A stretch of DNA of 64,000 nucleotides from Vesta saturnalis (GCA_036346205.1 JARFJB010001278.1:3416001-3480000); one strand, 5' to 3'. Counted from the stretch's first letter, positions 1 through 12,965 are shown. Notes: generated by a model from the letters alone, not told the origin. Made by a program: numbers and translations.

Positions 1-130
1 CATTATAAAAATACGAAAAAATTTTAACTGCTTTTATTTTTATGCATATTTTTAATGAGACATTTTGAAACCTTACAATTTAGTCAAGCTAACGTCTCAA
101 AATTTGGAGAAAGTAAGAAAATGTCCCGAT

Positions 131-660
131 CATAAAAAAGAAAGCTGATGATTTTATTCAATGCATTGGCACACAACTAGATGAATTTAATATTGATCTG
201 GAAGTTGGAGATGAGTTGCCAGAAAAAAGAATACATAGGAAGAAAAAAATTCCAGGTGAAAAATATTCAGACGAAACAATAGAAGACCCTTTAAACGCGT
301 ACGAGTTCACGTTTGCAATAAAATTTTAGATACAAGTTTAAAAACAAGGTTTGATCTTAGCAACTACAAGTTCTATGGTGATCTAGCATATTTAGACCTA
401 AAAAAGTTTTTCTGAAATAAATTCTAAAGGTTTACATCCAGACAAGTTCAAAGAACGTAATGAAAATGCGACAAAAGAAAAGCTAAGGTCAGAGCTGATC
501 CACCTTGCAAGTTCGTGGAATGATATAAAAAAATCAAACTTGGATGAATATCACAAGAAATGCTAGATTTTGAAGATATAAATCTTAAAAAGTCCTGTCC
601 CAATAATAAAATCGTTGAACTACACGTTGAAGACTTTGAGTGTGAGTTCTATTACAGCAT
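131..660 (+). pseudogene. hAT-type (ZMYM1-like, DUF4371) transposase remnant
   Basis: Conceptual translation from about 140 gives ADDFIQCIGTQLDEFNIDLE, then an acidic/basic stretch, a stop at about 330, and a shifted frame continuing ILDTSLKTRF, LSNYKFYGDLAYLDLKKF and LRSELIHLASSWNDIKK. A segment of the form 'ILD..I..RF......Y.DL..LDP..F' is typical of the C-terminal half of the ZMYM1-like/DUF4371 hAT transposases common in insects. It is broken by a frameshift and stops, with no terminal repeats seen. Its left part may run off the window. Family call is by pattern memory only. Confidence 0.4.
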
Positions 661-829
661 GATTTTAAAATAAATCAATTTAGAAAAGCAAATAGATTCC
701 TATTTTTCAAAAGTGAGATCGACGCCTTAAGTTTTAACGAAGTTAAGTTCTTAAATCCTAAATTTAACCACATTTTGCCTGAAGTAAAGCAAACCAGTGC
801 ATGCAAGGGAATCGAAAAAAAAAGGCAAA

Positions 830-1510
830 ATAGTTAAAGAAATGCTCGGTCAAGTGCCCTCCAAAAAACAACCGTTTTGCGACTTTTTTCAATCTCTTTA
901 CAGCTTTCGCTTCCGCAAGATTCATGCACTGCTTTTGATTCCTTTTATTCCTAAAACTTATCATCTTCCTTTTCCTAATCCTACTGCATTCAACCACCGC
1001 TTGGTGGTGTGCGGCGCTCAGTCTTACCTCTAACTATTATCTACATATATTTTATTTATCGATAATTCCTCGTTTATTTTTCTAATGTGACAACACTAAC
1101 GAAGCGTACTTTTTTCATACAAATCCACTATTGACTTTTTCACGCCACGCTCATTCCATTCCTGTTTTTACTGCATAAACTTCGGACAAGCCTTATGCTC
1201 TGAGCAATTATTTCACTTTAGTGTCTCATTTTCCATGTACGCTTCTTTCCTTACACACTGCCTTTTTTAGAGATCCACCCTAATATGCGCTCTTTTTCTT
1301 CTTAGCCACAATCGCTCCATCACATATCTGTCCAATAAAATTGACAGCAGTATTATTGCAACAAATCCACACACTTTCAATGTCTCCCTTCTTGATTTAC
1401 TCGTTCTATATCATTTGATTCACACTCAAATCTTTACTTAAAGCTTTTGCATACATCATTCTTACATCCTCAGCTACCAGTTTTTCTACTTACAATACCC
1501 ACTTCTGATC
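830..1510 (-). mobile_element. Non-LTR retrotransposon 3' fragment (copy 1)
   Basis: The minus strand of this stretch is collinear with the better-preserved copy at about 40795-41720. Both contain the plus-strand pattern 'gcaagattcatgca(c/t)tgctt', a shared cattcacactcaa(c/a)tctttact block and similar spacing between blocks. The other copy encodes a LINE ORF2 C-terminus, so this is a decayed 3' end of the same family. Only short open frames survive (for example minus 764-997). Confidence 0.5.
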
Positions 1511-2471
1511 TTGACACACTCTAGATGGAACCCAAAATGATCAATAAATAAGTGATCATGATCAGGCGAATAATGAAATATGCTAATTGCACTAAAATAT
1601 TCTGTCACTTCTAATTTGAATAAAAGGATAGGAATCTTTTTATCAAAGAGTTGACATTAGGAGTCCCTGCAGAAACTGCCAAAGTGTTGGGGTTTCTTCT
1701 GATCAAAGAGGTTAATGTGAAATTTTCTAATTGCTTCTTTGGAAGGTTTTCTTCGCTACTGAACAAACTGTTACTAAAAATTTGGCATTTTCAGAAAACC
1801 TCTTGTTTGTAATAGTGCTTTCACTATTTTCATTTCTTTGACTAAATTTAGTACTTGCTCTTCTAAACGTTGCCTTTTTAAAATTGCCTGTTCGTTACTT
1901 GTCTCAGATCATTGCAAATCTCGGTCAAGTCATGGTCTTAAAGTTTCTCTCGCTTAGTTTCGTTATTCCTCATGTTTTTGTATTGTGAGCACATTTTGTT
2001 ATTGAATTTTTTTTTTTTCTTTTGCTAGTAATTCCGAAAATATGGTACCGTATTTAGTTAGAGCAGCATTGCCAGGTTTAAATATTTAAAGTTTTAGTAT
2101 TTGCATTGGGTAACCTGATGGGAAAGTTCTTATTAGAGTTTTTTTCACTCGGATTTTCAAGATGAATCACGTAGTTATTTTTCACTACGTAACGGCCCAA
2201 CTTTTTTTAAGTATTAGGGCAAAAAGTTTGTCATGTTTTTAATCTAATCTTGCAGAATCTTCAAGTAAATATCAGTATTATTAAAAAAACTCTGTAGTGC
2301 CAAGTGACAAAATAAAACTTTTAGTCAAAATTAGAAGAACTTCAAAAAACTATTTATTTCTAATAATTAAACCGATTTGCAAAACAATCCGAACTATTGC
2401 TTGAGTCGAGACCAACCTTAGAGTGAAACAATCGAGAGCATGAGATGATTCAAAATTACATTCAGTACATA
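1511..2471. other. No recognisable feature
   Basis: AT-rich sequence without a supportable gene or repeat. Probably part of the large 5' intron of laccase 2, which is inference from gene order only. Confidence 0.3.
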
Positions 2472-2473
2472 TA

Positions 2474-4911
2474 CAGGGTGATTAATTAAGGATGACCTAT
2501 TAGACGAATATGGAAACCACTTACATTAGAATTCTGAAAATTTGCATTATTATTTGCATTATATTTTTCTCATAGGGATGGATTGCTAATTAAATTGTAA
2601 GGTACATTTTATTAAACACCCCTATACCTAACTTTTATAGTTTTTAATTAAAGTGAGTTTTTTTTTAATAAACTCACATTATACATTTACAAACCGAGTA
2701 AAGTCTAAGCTAAGCAATTTTACCAGTTTATAATACAGACACTACTCTTTCCAAATATATCAATAAATATGCGTAATTATGTCCAATTCGCTCAAAATTT
2801 TATTCCACATTATGTAAATAGAATATCCTATATGTAAATGGATATTTTGGTACAGATCTTAATTCTGCTTCGATTTGCATGAGTATTCCCTATATCTATC
2901 TCTGTTGGTTTTTGTGCTATTAATCCTTTTTGAAAATTTGTTACAAATTTTAGTTTTTCATCAGTTAAATTGGCTTTGATAAAAAAACAAATAAATAATA
3001 ACATAACTTGTATTACATAAACAGCTATCAATTACAAAAAATATTTACATGTGCCTAGATATGTTCGCTTAAAAATCGGGGTTGCTTCTTCCTGAAACTG
3101 ATTATTAAATACTCGGACGCCAACTTGTTTCTAATATGGAATAAACAAGTAAACCATTATAGAATAAAGTTAAAAGAAATTTCTACAAGTTTTATTAACA
3201 CAACCTATATTTAATTATAAACAGAAATATCTTATTGCTAATGTTAGTAACGTTATAACCTAATGAATAATTAATATTGTAAGTAATTAATGGAATCAGA
3301 ACACCTTATTCTTGATCACACTGTAGATGACGAAATGGATGCCTGCTGCGTCAGCGTTTTGAAAAATTGTTGCGTAATATTACTTCAGGTTGAAATAAAT
3401 CTGGATTTGTATGCTTAATAATTCCCAAATGAATAAATTTCACTCTGATTAATCCTGTAAATACCGTAACTTAGATTAACGGTAAAATGGACAGGTCTGA
3501 ACTCGAATGTGCGAACGATATGCGTACTTATTAATATAATTAAATGCATGTTCGAAGCTTGTTACAAAATCTAGTCGTGTATGTACTGGTGTAGAATAAA
3601 CTTGAGCTTTAATTTTTTCCCAACAGATAAAAAGCAGCAGGGGTAAAATCGGGTGATCTTGGAGGCCGCGGTAATGGACCATTTTGCCCCATCCGCTTAT
3701 TTCCAAACATCTGATTTAACTGTTCAGCTACTTCATAAGTACTGTGTACTGGGGTTCCATTTGATACCGTTAATTCCAATATCTGCGTGGAGGCAGATTA
3801 TGCACAAAATTACTAACAACATTCTAAATAACGTTGAGAATTCAAATGTTCCTCATACACAAAAAAAGCACGTGGTTGTCCATGAGAAGGGCGAACACGT
3901 TAAAACTAAATTAAATTTACTATCCCTTTCTGGGATAGCTTCAGGATTTCCACGGTTCCAAAAATGACTATTATGTCTATTAAACACACCATTTTTTTAA
4001 AACTTTGCTTAATCGGTCCAAATAATATTTTTCAAAAAATTAGGGTCTTCTTGAATAATATTTAAAATACACGTACTTCAACAAATTTTATTATCTTTTA
4101 GGATCTTTTACACTGAAGAGTATGAGATATTATACTCGACTTCACGGGTAGATGAATGCGAATTGGCTTCCAAATAAGCTAATTCTTCAATATTATTATT
4201 TTCACTTCTAATTATGCGTTTCCTCCTCATTTTTGGTAATTTGACAGATCCGTTAGCCAAAAACTTTGATTCGAGTTTTCTGATTTTTTTTCAGGGATTG
4301 ATGGCAAATGTGGATATCTGTCATTGAAAATCCAACAAGTTCGACTTACTTTGTTAACAAAGGCTATTTGATTGTGATGAAAAACTAAAATTTGTAACAA
4401 ATTTTCAAAAATGATTAATCGCACAAAAACCAACAGAGATAGGTATAGGGGGGCGCTTATGCTAATCGAAGCAGAATTAAATCCTGTTTCGAAATATTTA
4501 TTTACCTACAGGGCGTTGTATTTGAGGAAGTAAAGTTTTGAGTGTTTAAAACGTACATAATGTGGAAGAAGATTTTGAGCAAACTGGACATCATTACGCA
4601 TGTTTATGTATATTCCGACTTTGCTCAGTTTGTAAATGCATAAAAAAATTTTAATAAAAAATTATAAAAGAAATGTTTAATAAAATATACCTTCAAGTTT
4701 AATTAGCACTCCAAATCTGCAAGAAAAAAATGTTGCATTCTATTTAAAATAAGAAAGTGAGTACTTCCGGTTTGACCGGAAGTGAAAAATGTTTGAAAAT
4801 ATTTTTAAAAGAAATCTCATCACGGAAAATTGAGGAATGCAAATTTTTAGAATTCTAAAGTGAGTAGTTTTCCATATTCGTCTAATATGCCAACCTTAAT
4901 GAATCACCCGG
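2474..4911 (-). mobile_element. Tc1/mariner-like element A with very long inverted repeats
   Basis: Left end CAGGGTGATTAATTAAGG (2474) and right end, read on the minus strand, CCGGGTGATTCATTAAGG (ending 4911) are inverted copies, each flanked by TA (2472-2473 and 4912-4913), the Tc1/mariner target duplication. The inverted similarity does not stop after the usual 20-30 bp. It can be followed through blocks at 2505-2545/4840-4880, about 2760-2815/4560-4620 and about 2880-2980/4370-4450, so each arm is roughly 550 bp. The interior carries minus-strand transposase remnants. A perfect short palindrome acttccggtttgaccggaagt-like motif lies near 4766-4787. Confidence 0.75.
3470..3920 (-). pseudogene. 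Mariner-like transposase remnant inside element A
   Basis: Minus-strand translation in mixed frames gives a degenerate 'SQRYLE' block (near 3840), then NGTPVHSTYEVAEQLNQMFG (equivalent of the DGAPPH second catalytic Asp, here Asn), PPRSPDFTPAAFYLLG and KIKAQVYSTPVHT. This order is the C-terminal two thirds of the catalytic core in Tc1/mariner transposases. Frameshifts join the pieces and the second catalytic Asp is lost, so it is not functional. Confidence 0.7.
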
Positions 4912-5329
4912 TATACAGTAAAGCAGTAACGATCAAACTGGTTATTCAAGACCATATATTCTAGCATGATACTAAACTCAAAGTACATCGTATGCAGCAT
5001 GTGGTTTATTAGCAAATACGTAAATAATGTTAAAGCATAAATAAATAAATGAACTTGTTATCTCAGTTCAGACCAGGCATTAACGTGACAAAAATCACTG
5101 CTGCAATGCTCAAAAATAAAATTGCAACCAAATTCAGTAAGCTAGAAATGTGGTCGTACTTTATACCGAGTGTCCTATTTAATACAGTATCAATCGCCTT
5201 ACTGATGTGAAAAAGACGAAAATGTTTCGAATAAAACAATAGACCGTTGCTCTGAAATATTTTGGAATACTTGAAAAATAAAAAAAACTATCCAACAATG
5301 TATTAATTGTCATGCTTTCCTAGAGAACT

Positions 5330-5945
5330 ACTTATTGCCATTTTTTACACTCTATATAAAAGACGATTTGTTTAGTTTTGGCATGCATTTTATGATGCGT
5401 AGTAGCATGTTTTCTTGAGTTGTAGGCTAATCTCTCAAAATAATTTCCTACACTCAGCCCTAAAGAGAATATTTTCGAATTATGACATCGGAATAAGATG
5501 TTCTGACTGTTCCGTACAGTTTTGGAATTATGAGGTGGGGTTCCATCATGTTGAAACCACATAGTTCTATATAACTCCAACGGAATATAGTCGACCATTA
5601 ATGAATTTGAAGGAACAGTAATCAGTGAACAAGATTTTGTTGAAGAACATACGGTCCTGATTGTGTTTGTTACAAAACTCAACCCTTTTGTTAAAATCTT
5701 CACCATGTAAATCTTGATGTAACTTCATGGGTGATATTTTGCTGATTTCAATATACGTTGGATAGTACTCCGGCTTATTGCACTTTCTCTTTCCAATGTC
5801 CTTATTCTGATATAAGGATTTTCTTCTACTGCTGCTTTCAAGTTGATTTCATTCTCTTCATCACCTACTCTTTTCTCCCAAAGGAACGTTCCTTTGCGTC
5901 GATCATTCAGACTGCCGTGAAATCGAAGATTTTCTACAACCATTG
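5330..5945 (-). pseudogene. Mariner-like transposase remnant
   Basis: Two minus-strand open stretches in one order. 5725-5943 reads AVEENPYIRIRTLERESAIS and RSTIQRILKSAKYHP, the second helix-turn-helix of IS630/Tc1/mariner transposases. 5332-5706 contains MWFQHDGTPPHNSKTVRN, the region of the second catalytic Asp. The DE(A/S)F block between them is not recognisable, and the C-terminal SPD..PLD..LWG block is not intact. No terminal repeats were found around it. Confidence 0.65.
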
Positions 5946-6311
5946 TTTGTCGGCACAGTGCGTTAAGGGTATCTTAGTGTACATGTTCCTTGTTTGGCTG
6001 ATATTTTTATGGCACTTTCCAAATAACAATATTAGTCAAAATTTTTGTTCACGTGTCCACATTTATGCATAGAAACTATTTATTACAAGTGCAACTATCA
6101 GAGTGAGTTTCAGCAAAGCAGGTATTGTACAGTAAACGTCAGAAATCATCTGTAGCGGCTGGCCAGCGCATCCTGATCATTAACAATACTAGCTGAATTC
6201 AACAGAATATCAGATTTTCTTAATTATTTCGGTAGTCCTCTAGTTAAAGCATGGCAACCCGTAGGTTGTTGGATAGCCCATTTTCCCTTCTATTCACTCA
6301 GTAGCTAATAC

Positions 6312-6655
6312 ACAGGGTGTTACATTTTTCAGTTTTTTACAGTCTAAATCTGCTGCTTTGACCGTTGCCAGTGAACACTGTATATAATCTAGCGATGCAA
6401 ATACTACATTTTCTTATTTCCTCATGTTTACTGACAATAGGTGTAAAATAGCTACTTTGATTCATCCTGCGATAAAGCCTACTAACTTTAGGTGAAAATT
6501 TTATCTAAATTTAAGAAATGGCTCAATATCTCTTTAAGTATTTAAGATAAGCTTAAATAATCCTGTATTTTCGAAAATACTTTAGAGCCAGACAGAAGAC
6601 AGAAGAAGAAATATTGATACTGTTGATGTTAAATGGGACACCCGGTATAATATTA
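6312..6655. mobile_element. Possible MITE with gggtgt ends
   Basis: The stretch begins with cacagggtgttacattttt and ends with aaatgggacacccggtata, which read inward as inverted copies of (c)gggtgt plus a few bases. The interior is non-coding. Size and ends suit a small mariner-derived MITE, but the inverted repeats are short and I see no second copy in the window. Confidence 0.35.
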
Positions 6656-7523
6656 ATATAGCTTTCTTTGTAACGTATGAATAAAATACTACACTTAAAC
6701 TTCCAGTAAATTTGTGAGAAGTTAATCCTCCATTAAATAGTCACACAATTATGTACAAGGAACAATATCCAGTGTATTCATTTGTTTTTAATTTAACTTT
6801 ATGAGTTATCATAAATTCTGTAGCTATTAAAACTTCTTACATACAATATGTTTTAATGGAAGAGTTCTATGTAAACATCTTTATTAGTAATCGTTATGAA
6901 AGTTCATAATGAAAATTACTACTTGGCGACACATGTGATTAACGATTAGACAACAATTTTGTAACAACTTTCCTCGTTCAATTGTTTAATACCATTTCAC
7001 AGAAATAGCGGTTGGCTTGGTAAATTCAATCTCCAATCATCTTACATATCTAATATCTAATCACCTGCACGAAAGTTAGTTGACAAAGCAAATTACAACC
7101 AGCGACATAAATTCTTACATGAAAATCAATGTCCAAAATTGATATACAACAATCAAAAACTGAAAAAAGATTTGTAAACAAGTTACAAATCTTTGTCACT
7201 ATATCAAACCTCTCTTCATTAACACAAATGTATAATTAGTATCATGACCGCAGATAAAACAAGACATCAAGTAATAATTGTATTAGCTCTTAAAAGAGCT
7301 TGTGCTGGTATTTTATGCTTAAGTGTGAAATCATAAGATCCTCACCCACAAAATTTTATATCTGATCAATACTGAAAACATTCAGGATCAAACGAATTAT
7401 AGTCACTTTTGTTAAAATCCCATAAATTGGAAAATGAATGCAGTTACATGGAAACAGTTTTAATTCCAAGGCTTGGAAGATGTTCAAACAATATCCATTA
7501 CTTTACGTAGTTAAAAGAGGAAG

Positions 7524-7690
7524 TTATTCCACATTACCACGCTTATAGAAATGGTGGATCAGTCCATTTCTTATCCAGACTGTGTATGTTGAGAATCCAT
7601 CACTGTGGCTGAAAGGGCTTGAAAAGCTCAAAAGACCATATCCCCATGGTACAGGGAATAAAACACGTTGACTTTTCCTTATTACTTTCA
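7524..7690 (+). repeat. SINE tail copy related to 28600-28760
   Basis: The run 'tgtatgttgagaatccatca' followed by ctgtggctgaaagg, then ccc-rich sequence and ataaaacacgttgactttt, aligns base by base (with gaps) to the 3' half of the tRNA-Ala-derived SINE at 28415-28760. The tRNA head is absent, so this is a 5'-truncated copy. Confidence 0.55.
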
Positions 7691-7962
7691 CGGTTATATA
7701 AACTGACCACTTAACATCAAGCAATCTATGAACCACCAAGAACACTATACCTATATCTATTACCAAATATTCACATTGTTACGTTACCTTTCACAATTTT
7801 AATACGTACTAAATAATCCCAAAGTTAATAATTTGTTTAATTTATTGAAGCAAAGTATACAGTGAGTTTCATTTAACATTGAACATATAAGATCCATATG
7901 TACAGTTTTAAATACGGCGAGTCAATAGGAAACCTTAAATTTATGCAACCAAACATACACAT

Positions 7963-7966
<4 letters not shown>

Positions 7967-8041
<75 letters not shown>
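7967..8041. repeat. (TA)n microsatellite
   Basis: About 75 bp of uninterrupted TA dinucleotide. No element terminus is obvious on either side. Confidence 0.98.
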
Positions 8042-8042
<1 letters not shown>

Positions 8043-9647
8043 TACAAAAGCTGTAACTGATAACTTTGTGATGACATTAGTATATTCTTGTAGGGGTTAA
8101 GTTTGAAGATATGTTACGATTTTGTATTTTATATTTGACAGGCTTAACACAGTTTTCCTTGCAGTGTTTGCTTTATAATAATAATACTTTACAAAAAGCA
8201 GTCTTGTGGTTACACCTAAGTTTATTGTAATTTTCAAAGTGACTCTCTTCGCAATTCAGAAAAGCAACACTGTAACATTTTATAAATATTAGATTAACAA
8301 AAAATCTAAACAAAATAGTTATTTGGCGACGTATCTTTATTTTGTATTCTCCAAAGAGTTTCCGAAAATTATAAGATTTACAAGTTTCTGTCGACGATAT
8401 ATTGAGAATGATCCCAATAAATGATATTTGCTAGTCAGGATAATTTACAGCAAATAAATTTCTCGTGCATCTTACTCTATTTTTTTGGAATCAGTCACTC
8501 ACTATCTGTATTCTTTCTTCTTTGGAATATATTAGATAAGTGAAAATCTACTTATTATACGTAAACAAGAAATTATTAGCAATTACAAATTCTTGTCTAA
8601 TTATGATATTAAAAAAAATTGTTTTTGTGACATTCACATTTGATAATAAAATGTTGTGTATGTTTGGTTGCATAATTTCCGGTTCCTTGTATTGATATGA
8701 ACGATTTTCTATACAAGTCTAAAGCATGTGTTCAGTATACTGTAATTTACTGTATATGTTTCGTACCAAGAATGAGTGTCACAGTCGTCACAGAACCTTG
8801 TTATTAGGCTAGTTCTATAAACAATTACAATTACTATGTTAATAATTGCCAATTACACTCATTCATTTAAATTACACTCACTTACCCGAACAATATCCAT
8901 TAAATTATTGTTATTTCATAACATTCAGAAATTAAAATTATTAAAATATTGCAATATAAAAATTGCTGGTTAGTGTCTAAAATTAAAGTAAAATAAAAGA
9001 GACCAGAATTAGACTATCTTACCACCTAGAGCCCGACATCAAATATTTCTTCATTAATACAATTTAGGTCCAGATTCCTCATGTATTTATCAATTTCTAA
9101 CAGTTCATAATTTATTAAATTACAAAAACTGTTTTTAAAACTTGTATGTTAACATTACCGTTAAAGCATTAGTCTGTACTCAAGGAAAACATAGTTGCCC
9201 TTAGTATTATTGTTGGTTATAGGCTTTTTGGTGTTTTTTCATCCACTCATACTCCTGGTGGCCATACTTATGTATATACCATGTACACTTTTGTTAATTG
9301 GGCTTATCCCCACCAAATTTCAGAAAATACCTTTAATTGGTGTCTTTAATTTTTTTAAAAGTATGTTTAAGCTTGTTGTAGTATATTTGAACATGCATCC
9401 TAGTCAAGTATTTGGCTATGAATTTTGAGATGAAGCCAAAAGAATTGTTCTCTTTAGTTATAATATTTTAATAATTTAACTTTGTGAATGTTAAGAAATA
9501 AGATATTAAGCTGTTTAATTTTAATGTTATTGTAAGTGTAAGTTTTTTATAATTATTAATAATTATTAGCGTATATATTGCAATTGTTTGTAGAGTAAGC
9601 CTGATAATGCAGGAGGTTCTGTGACATCCACTTTATATCCCAAGCAT

Positions 9648-9650
<3 letters not shown>
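8042..9650. other. No recognisable feature
   Basis: AT-rich non-coding sequence. One hydrophobic open frame (plus 9195-9428) has no supporting feature and is treated as chance. Confidence 0.3.

Positions 9651-9685
<35 letters not shown>
9651..9685. repeat. (TA)n microsatellite abutting element B
   Basis: TA dinucleotides run straight into the CAGAGTG terminus of the mariner-like element that follows, so the TA target site seems to have expanded or been chosen within a TA tract. Confidence 0.95.
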
Positions 9686-9689
<4 letters not shown>

Positions 9690-10878
9690 GTGTTATCTCA
9701 AAAGGAACACCCTGTATATTAAGTGGAAATTTATGGCCGAGTTTAGCTAAATTGAAACCTTTATAAGTGGGTTTGTTCAAATGGAACATCTTGTACGTTT
9801 TTCAATATAGGTACTAATATAAAATTTTATTCTCTTTCTAACGATATAAGGTTCCCAATATTTGTGTAATTAACTAAAATCATGTCATTTCTTGCGAGGA
9901 TGGCTATAAGAGAAAAAAGTTAGATGAGAAATCTACGTAATGCTCAGTAATACACAATTTCAATTATGTATTCTGATGATAACAATGTCCTTAGCTACAA
10001 AAACGAATTAAAAAAGTATTCAATACGACCTCCATTAGCAGTTAAACACTTATAGACTCTAAACATAACACCATCAGTTACAGCTTTTGCTACTTCATCT
10101 GCAGGCAATTCATGGAACGCTCTTCTGATTCGAGCAATCTTATCCTCTAATGCAACTACGGGTGTAGGATACACTCTTTGCCTCATTACTCCTCAAACGT
10201 AAAAATCTAATGGCGTGAGATCGGGGGATCTCACTAGCCAATTTCACAGTCCTAAACGTCACATCCATCTATCTTCAAACATTTGTTTCATGTTATTCTA
10301 TTTGATTATCACAGTAAGATACAGCCTCATATAATTGGTACTTCTTTAGTTGGTCTAAAGGTATATCATCCATAAAATCTGCCACAACCGTTTCCAAAAT
10401 ATTGATATACATGTCGGTATTCAAATTTTCTTTTTAAGTGTGATAAGCAATCTGGTTATCTTTAATACGACGAAAAGCATTTGCACAAAATTTATTTTGA
10501 AGGTTCCTTTCCAGGATAATTTTGACTCGACTGTCCATATAATATGTCGCAAAGATTGTGCACCTGCTTGGTGTCGTAACATCATTTCACAAAATTGTAC
10601 CTACACGTTGGACGGCGTCATCCGGATGAAGAGCAGAAAGTAGCTTAAAATTGTATGGATGCATACAATTACTTCTTAAGTAGGAATGAACGCTTGTGAA
10701 ATGCATGAATCATAACTCAAAACGTTGAAGAAATAGTTATAAGGAACGTTACATCGTTCGAAAGAAGATACAATTTTGTATCAGAATATTGAAAACCGTA
10801 CAAGATGTTCCATTTTAACAAACCGACTTATAAAGGTTTGAATTTAACTAAACTTGTCGTTAAATTTCCACCACTCTG
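9686..10878 (-). mobile_element. Tc1/mariner-like element B
   Basis: Right terminus read inward is cagagtggtggaaatttaac, ending at 10878 and followed by TA. The left terminus begins cagagtg at 9686 after TA, has a roughly 30-bp insertion that itself ends in aacaccctgta, then continues gtggaaattta. Inverted similarity continues through 'aaacctttataagt.ggtttgtt.aaatggaacatcttgtacg' (9748-9800 against 10785-10850) and more weakly beyond, giving arms of roughly 200 bp. The interior has minus-strand transposase remnants. Confidence 0.75.
9995..10425 (-). pseudogene. Mariner-like transposase remnant in element B
   Basis: Minus-strand reading gives 'ENLNTDMYINILETVVADFM' and DDIPL at about 10330-10430, a decayed middle, then an open C-terminal block 9995-10186: RVYPTPVVALEDKIARIRRA ... 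FRVYKCLTANGGRIEYFF. The 'VY.TPV..L..RI..AF......V....R...C....GG.IE' pattern closes many insect mariner-like transposases. The DGAPPH and SPD..PLD blocks are not intact. Confidence 0.7.
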
Positions 10879-11121
10879 TACGTAAGTAAACCACTTTGAA
10901 AGTATGTATGGGGAGCTTAGGGATCCAGTTAGACCTCCTGCGAATACTACCACGCTATCTTTTTGTAAAATACACATATTTTTAAACTGGTCTACCTAAA
11001 ACGTTACATAGAATCCAAAATCGCAATAAAATACAGGCTGTTCTATTTAAAATAACGAAGATGACGTCAACTTCCGGTATGACCGAAAATGATACGTGGA
11101 CGATATAAATGTATTTGAATA
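10879..11121. repeat. Fragment with mariner-type subterminal motif
   Basis: Contains 'ctatttaaaataacgaagat' followed by acttccggtatgaccgaaaa (about 11048-11090). It is the same module seen at 4750-4790 in element A and at 14045-14095 in the palindrome arm. Probably a leftover end of another element. Confidence 0.4.
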
Positions 11122-12957
11122 GGGCATGCCCGAAAACAATGTTTCCCAAATTTTCAAAATTCCTATCTCGGTAAATATTTATTTTATCAAAAAATGTTTG
11201 AAGTAAAATTTGTCTAATGTTTAGGTCTTCATTACAGAAAGATATTTAGTTAGTGGTTACTCAAAAAACAAAGGAGCAGGGAATATCACTACAATTTTTT
11301 TTAATGACAAGGTATCCCTGTATTGTACTCATTTGAAAGAGATGTGTTTTTCTCTTTTCAATGATATAAAACTTTAATACGTTTACTGAACTAGTTTTTT
11401 AAGAAAAAAGCGAAAAAATGATGGTAGAGTGATGTTGAGTTTATTACACAATCCAGAATTTTAACATAACAACTGAACTAATCTGTAACAACTCTAACAA
11501 GTTTATTTTAAGTTAATATTAATTTTAACAACAAAAAAAAAAGAAAACTACAATAAATGTTCAAATTGAGCACCGTTCACAGCCTGGGAGTGATAAATTT
11601 TACGTTGAAATTCATCAATCGCATTTGAATCAGCCTGAGATGTGATGGCCCTCATCTCTATACGCATGCGATTTTTTAAGTTCTCAATTACTCCCGACCA
11701 ATTTACGTAAACCTTACTTTTAAGGTCGCCTCGAAGGAAAAAATTCAGCCTCTTCTGCCTATCCAACGATTTGGAAAGGTATCATTAAGGTACTGGCGGA
11801 CATTGATCTCAAAATGTGGAAGAGTCCAGTCTAGCTGGAACCTTATTCCGTCGTAGGGTATGTCCGGATCGTCTTCATTTGGGTGTAAATGCAGGAACTA
11901 CCTCAAATCGTAGAAAATCGAGATAAACCTCGACCGTTAAATTACCCTCAAAAAAATAAGGTCCGAAAATCTGATTACCTATCATGAGTACTGGGTGTAT
12001 CCTTTTAGATACCAGTTAGGATTTGTTGAAGACCAGTACCATGTGTTTTGCTTATTAACTGCGTCGTTTAAGCAAAACGTTGCCTCGTCAGTAAACAAAA
12101 TATTTTTGTGGAAATTTGTATTGCTTCAAGGTGGTTTGTTCTTTCTTCACAATCTTCGACCCAAGTCGTCCTGAACTACACACGATTTGTATGGGTGACA
12201 CTTTTCCATTTTTAGGACGCTGTGTACAGCGGATTTGCTTGTATTACAATCTCGTAGAATTTGTCTAAGGGAAACATGTAGATTTTCCAGGACAGCCATC
12301 ATCACATTTTCACTTTCTTCACTATTTAAAGCTGTAGCTCGGCCCGTAAATCTTAGCAGAGCCTGTATCTTGAAATTTGTGCCAAATTTTACTTAGTTGT
12401 TAAACAAATTGCAAACTTCTGCCTGCGTCCTCCTTGTTTCTCCATATCCTAGCATCATTAAAATTTTAGTACATTGTCTTTCGGATAAATGAGCCATTTC
12501 TGATTACTTCAAAAGCGTATTTTATTCATAAATGGATGTTAACCAATATAAATATGTAACTTTTTACTTTAAGTGCGCGCACGACCTTGACAGTTCTAAG
12601 GCGCAATCAATTGTTTCGACAATTAAAAGCAATCATGCGTGTCTAAATTAATGACTATTAAAAAAACTTAACATCACTCTACCATCACTTTTTCGTTTTT
12701 TTCTCAAAAATTAGTTCAGGCAAGGTATTAAAATTTTATATAATTGAAAATAGAAAAAACATCTCTATCAAATAGGGGTATCTTGTTTTAAAAACATTAC
12801 AGTGATATTCGCTGATCCTTTGTTTTTTAAGAAACCACTAACTAAATATCTTCCTGTAATGAAGAACTAAATACTAGACAACTTTTATTTCAGATATTTT
12901 TGACAAAATAAGTATTTACCGAGATATATAGAATATTCCATACTTTTCGGACACACT
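11122..12957 (-). mobile_element. Tc1/mariner-like element C with long inverted repeats
   Basis: Left block gggcatgcccgaaaacaatg (11122) pairs with right block which, read inward from 12957, is cagtgtgtccgaaaagtatg. Inverted similarity then continues through atctcggtaaatatttattt, the 'aaagatatttagttagtggtt' region and 'gatggtagagtgatgttgag' (11420-11442 against about 12668-12690), so arms are about 320 bp. The interior carries a degenerate minus-strand transposase starting near 12500. Confidence 0.75.
11548..12500 (-). pseudogene. Mariner-like transposase remnant in element C
   Basis: Minus-strand reading starts MAHLSERQCTKILMMLGYGE, continuing TRRTQAEVCNLFNN (about 12500-12395), an N-terminal helix-turn-helix of the kind found in insect IS630/mariner transposases. 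The middle is broken. The 3' end is open in 11548-11766: FFLRGDLKSKVYVN, then ENLKNRMR and a terminal FEHLL. The positions match the C-terminal LWG..KS.VY..P block. Several frameshifts and stops disrupt it. Confidence 0.65.
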
Positions 12958-12963
12958 GTATAT

Positions 12964-12965
<2 letters not shown>

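Noticed and set aside
9195..9428. Hydrophobic 77-codon protein
   Set aside because: Composition is that of random AT-rich sequence; no splice or homology support.
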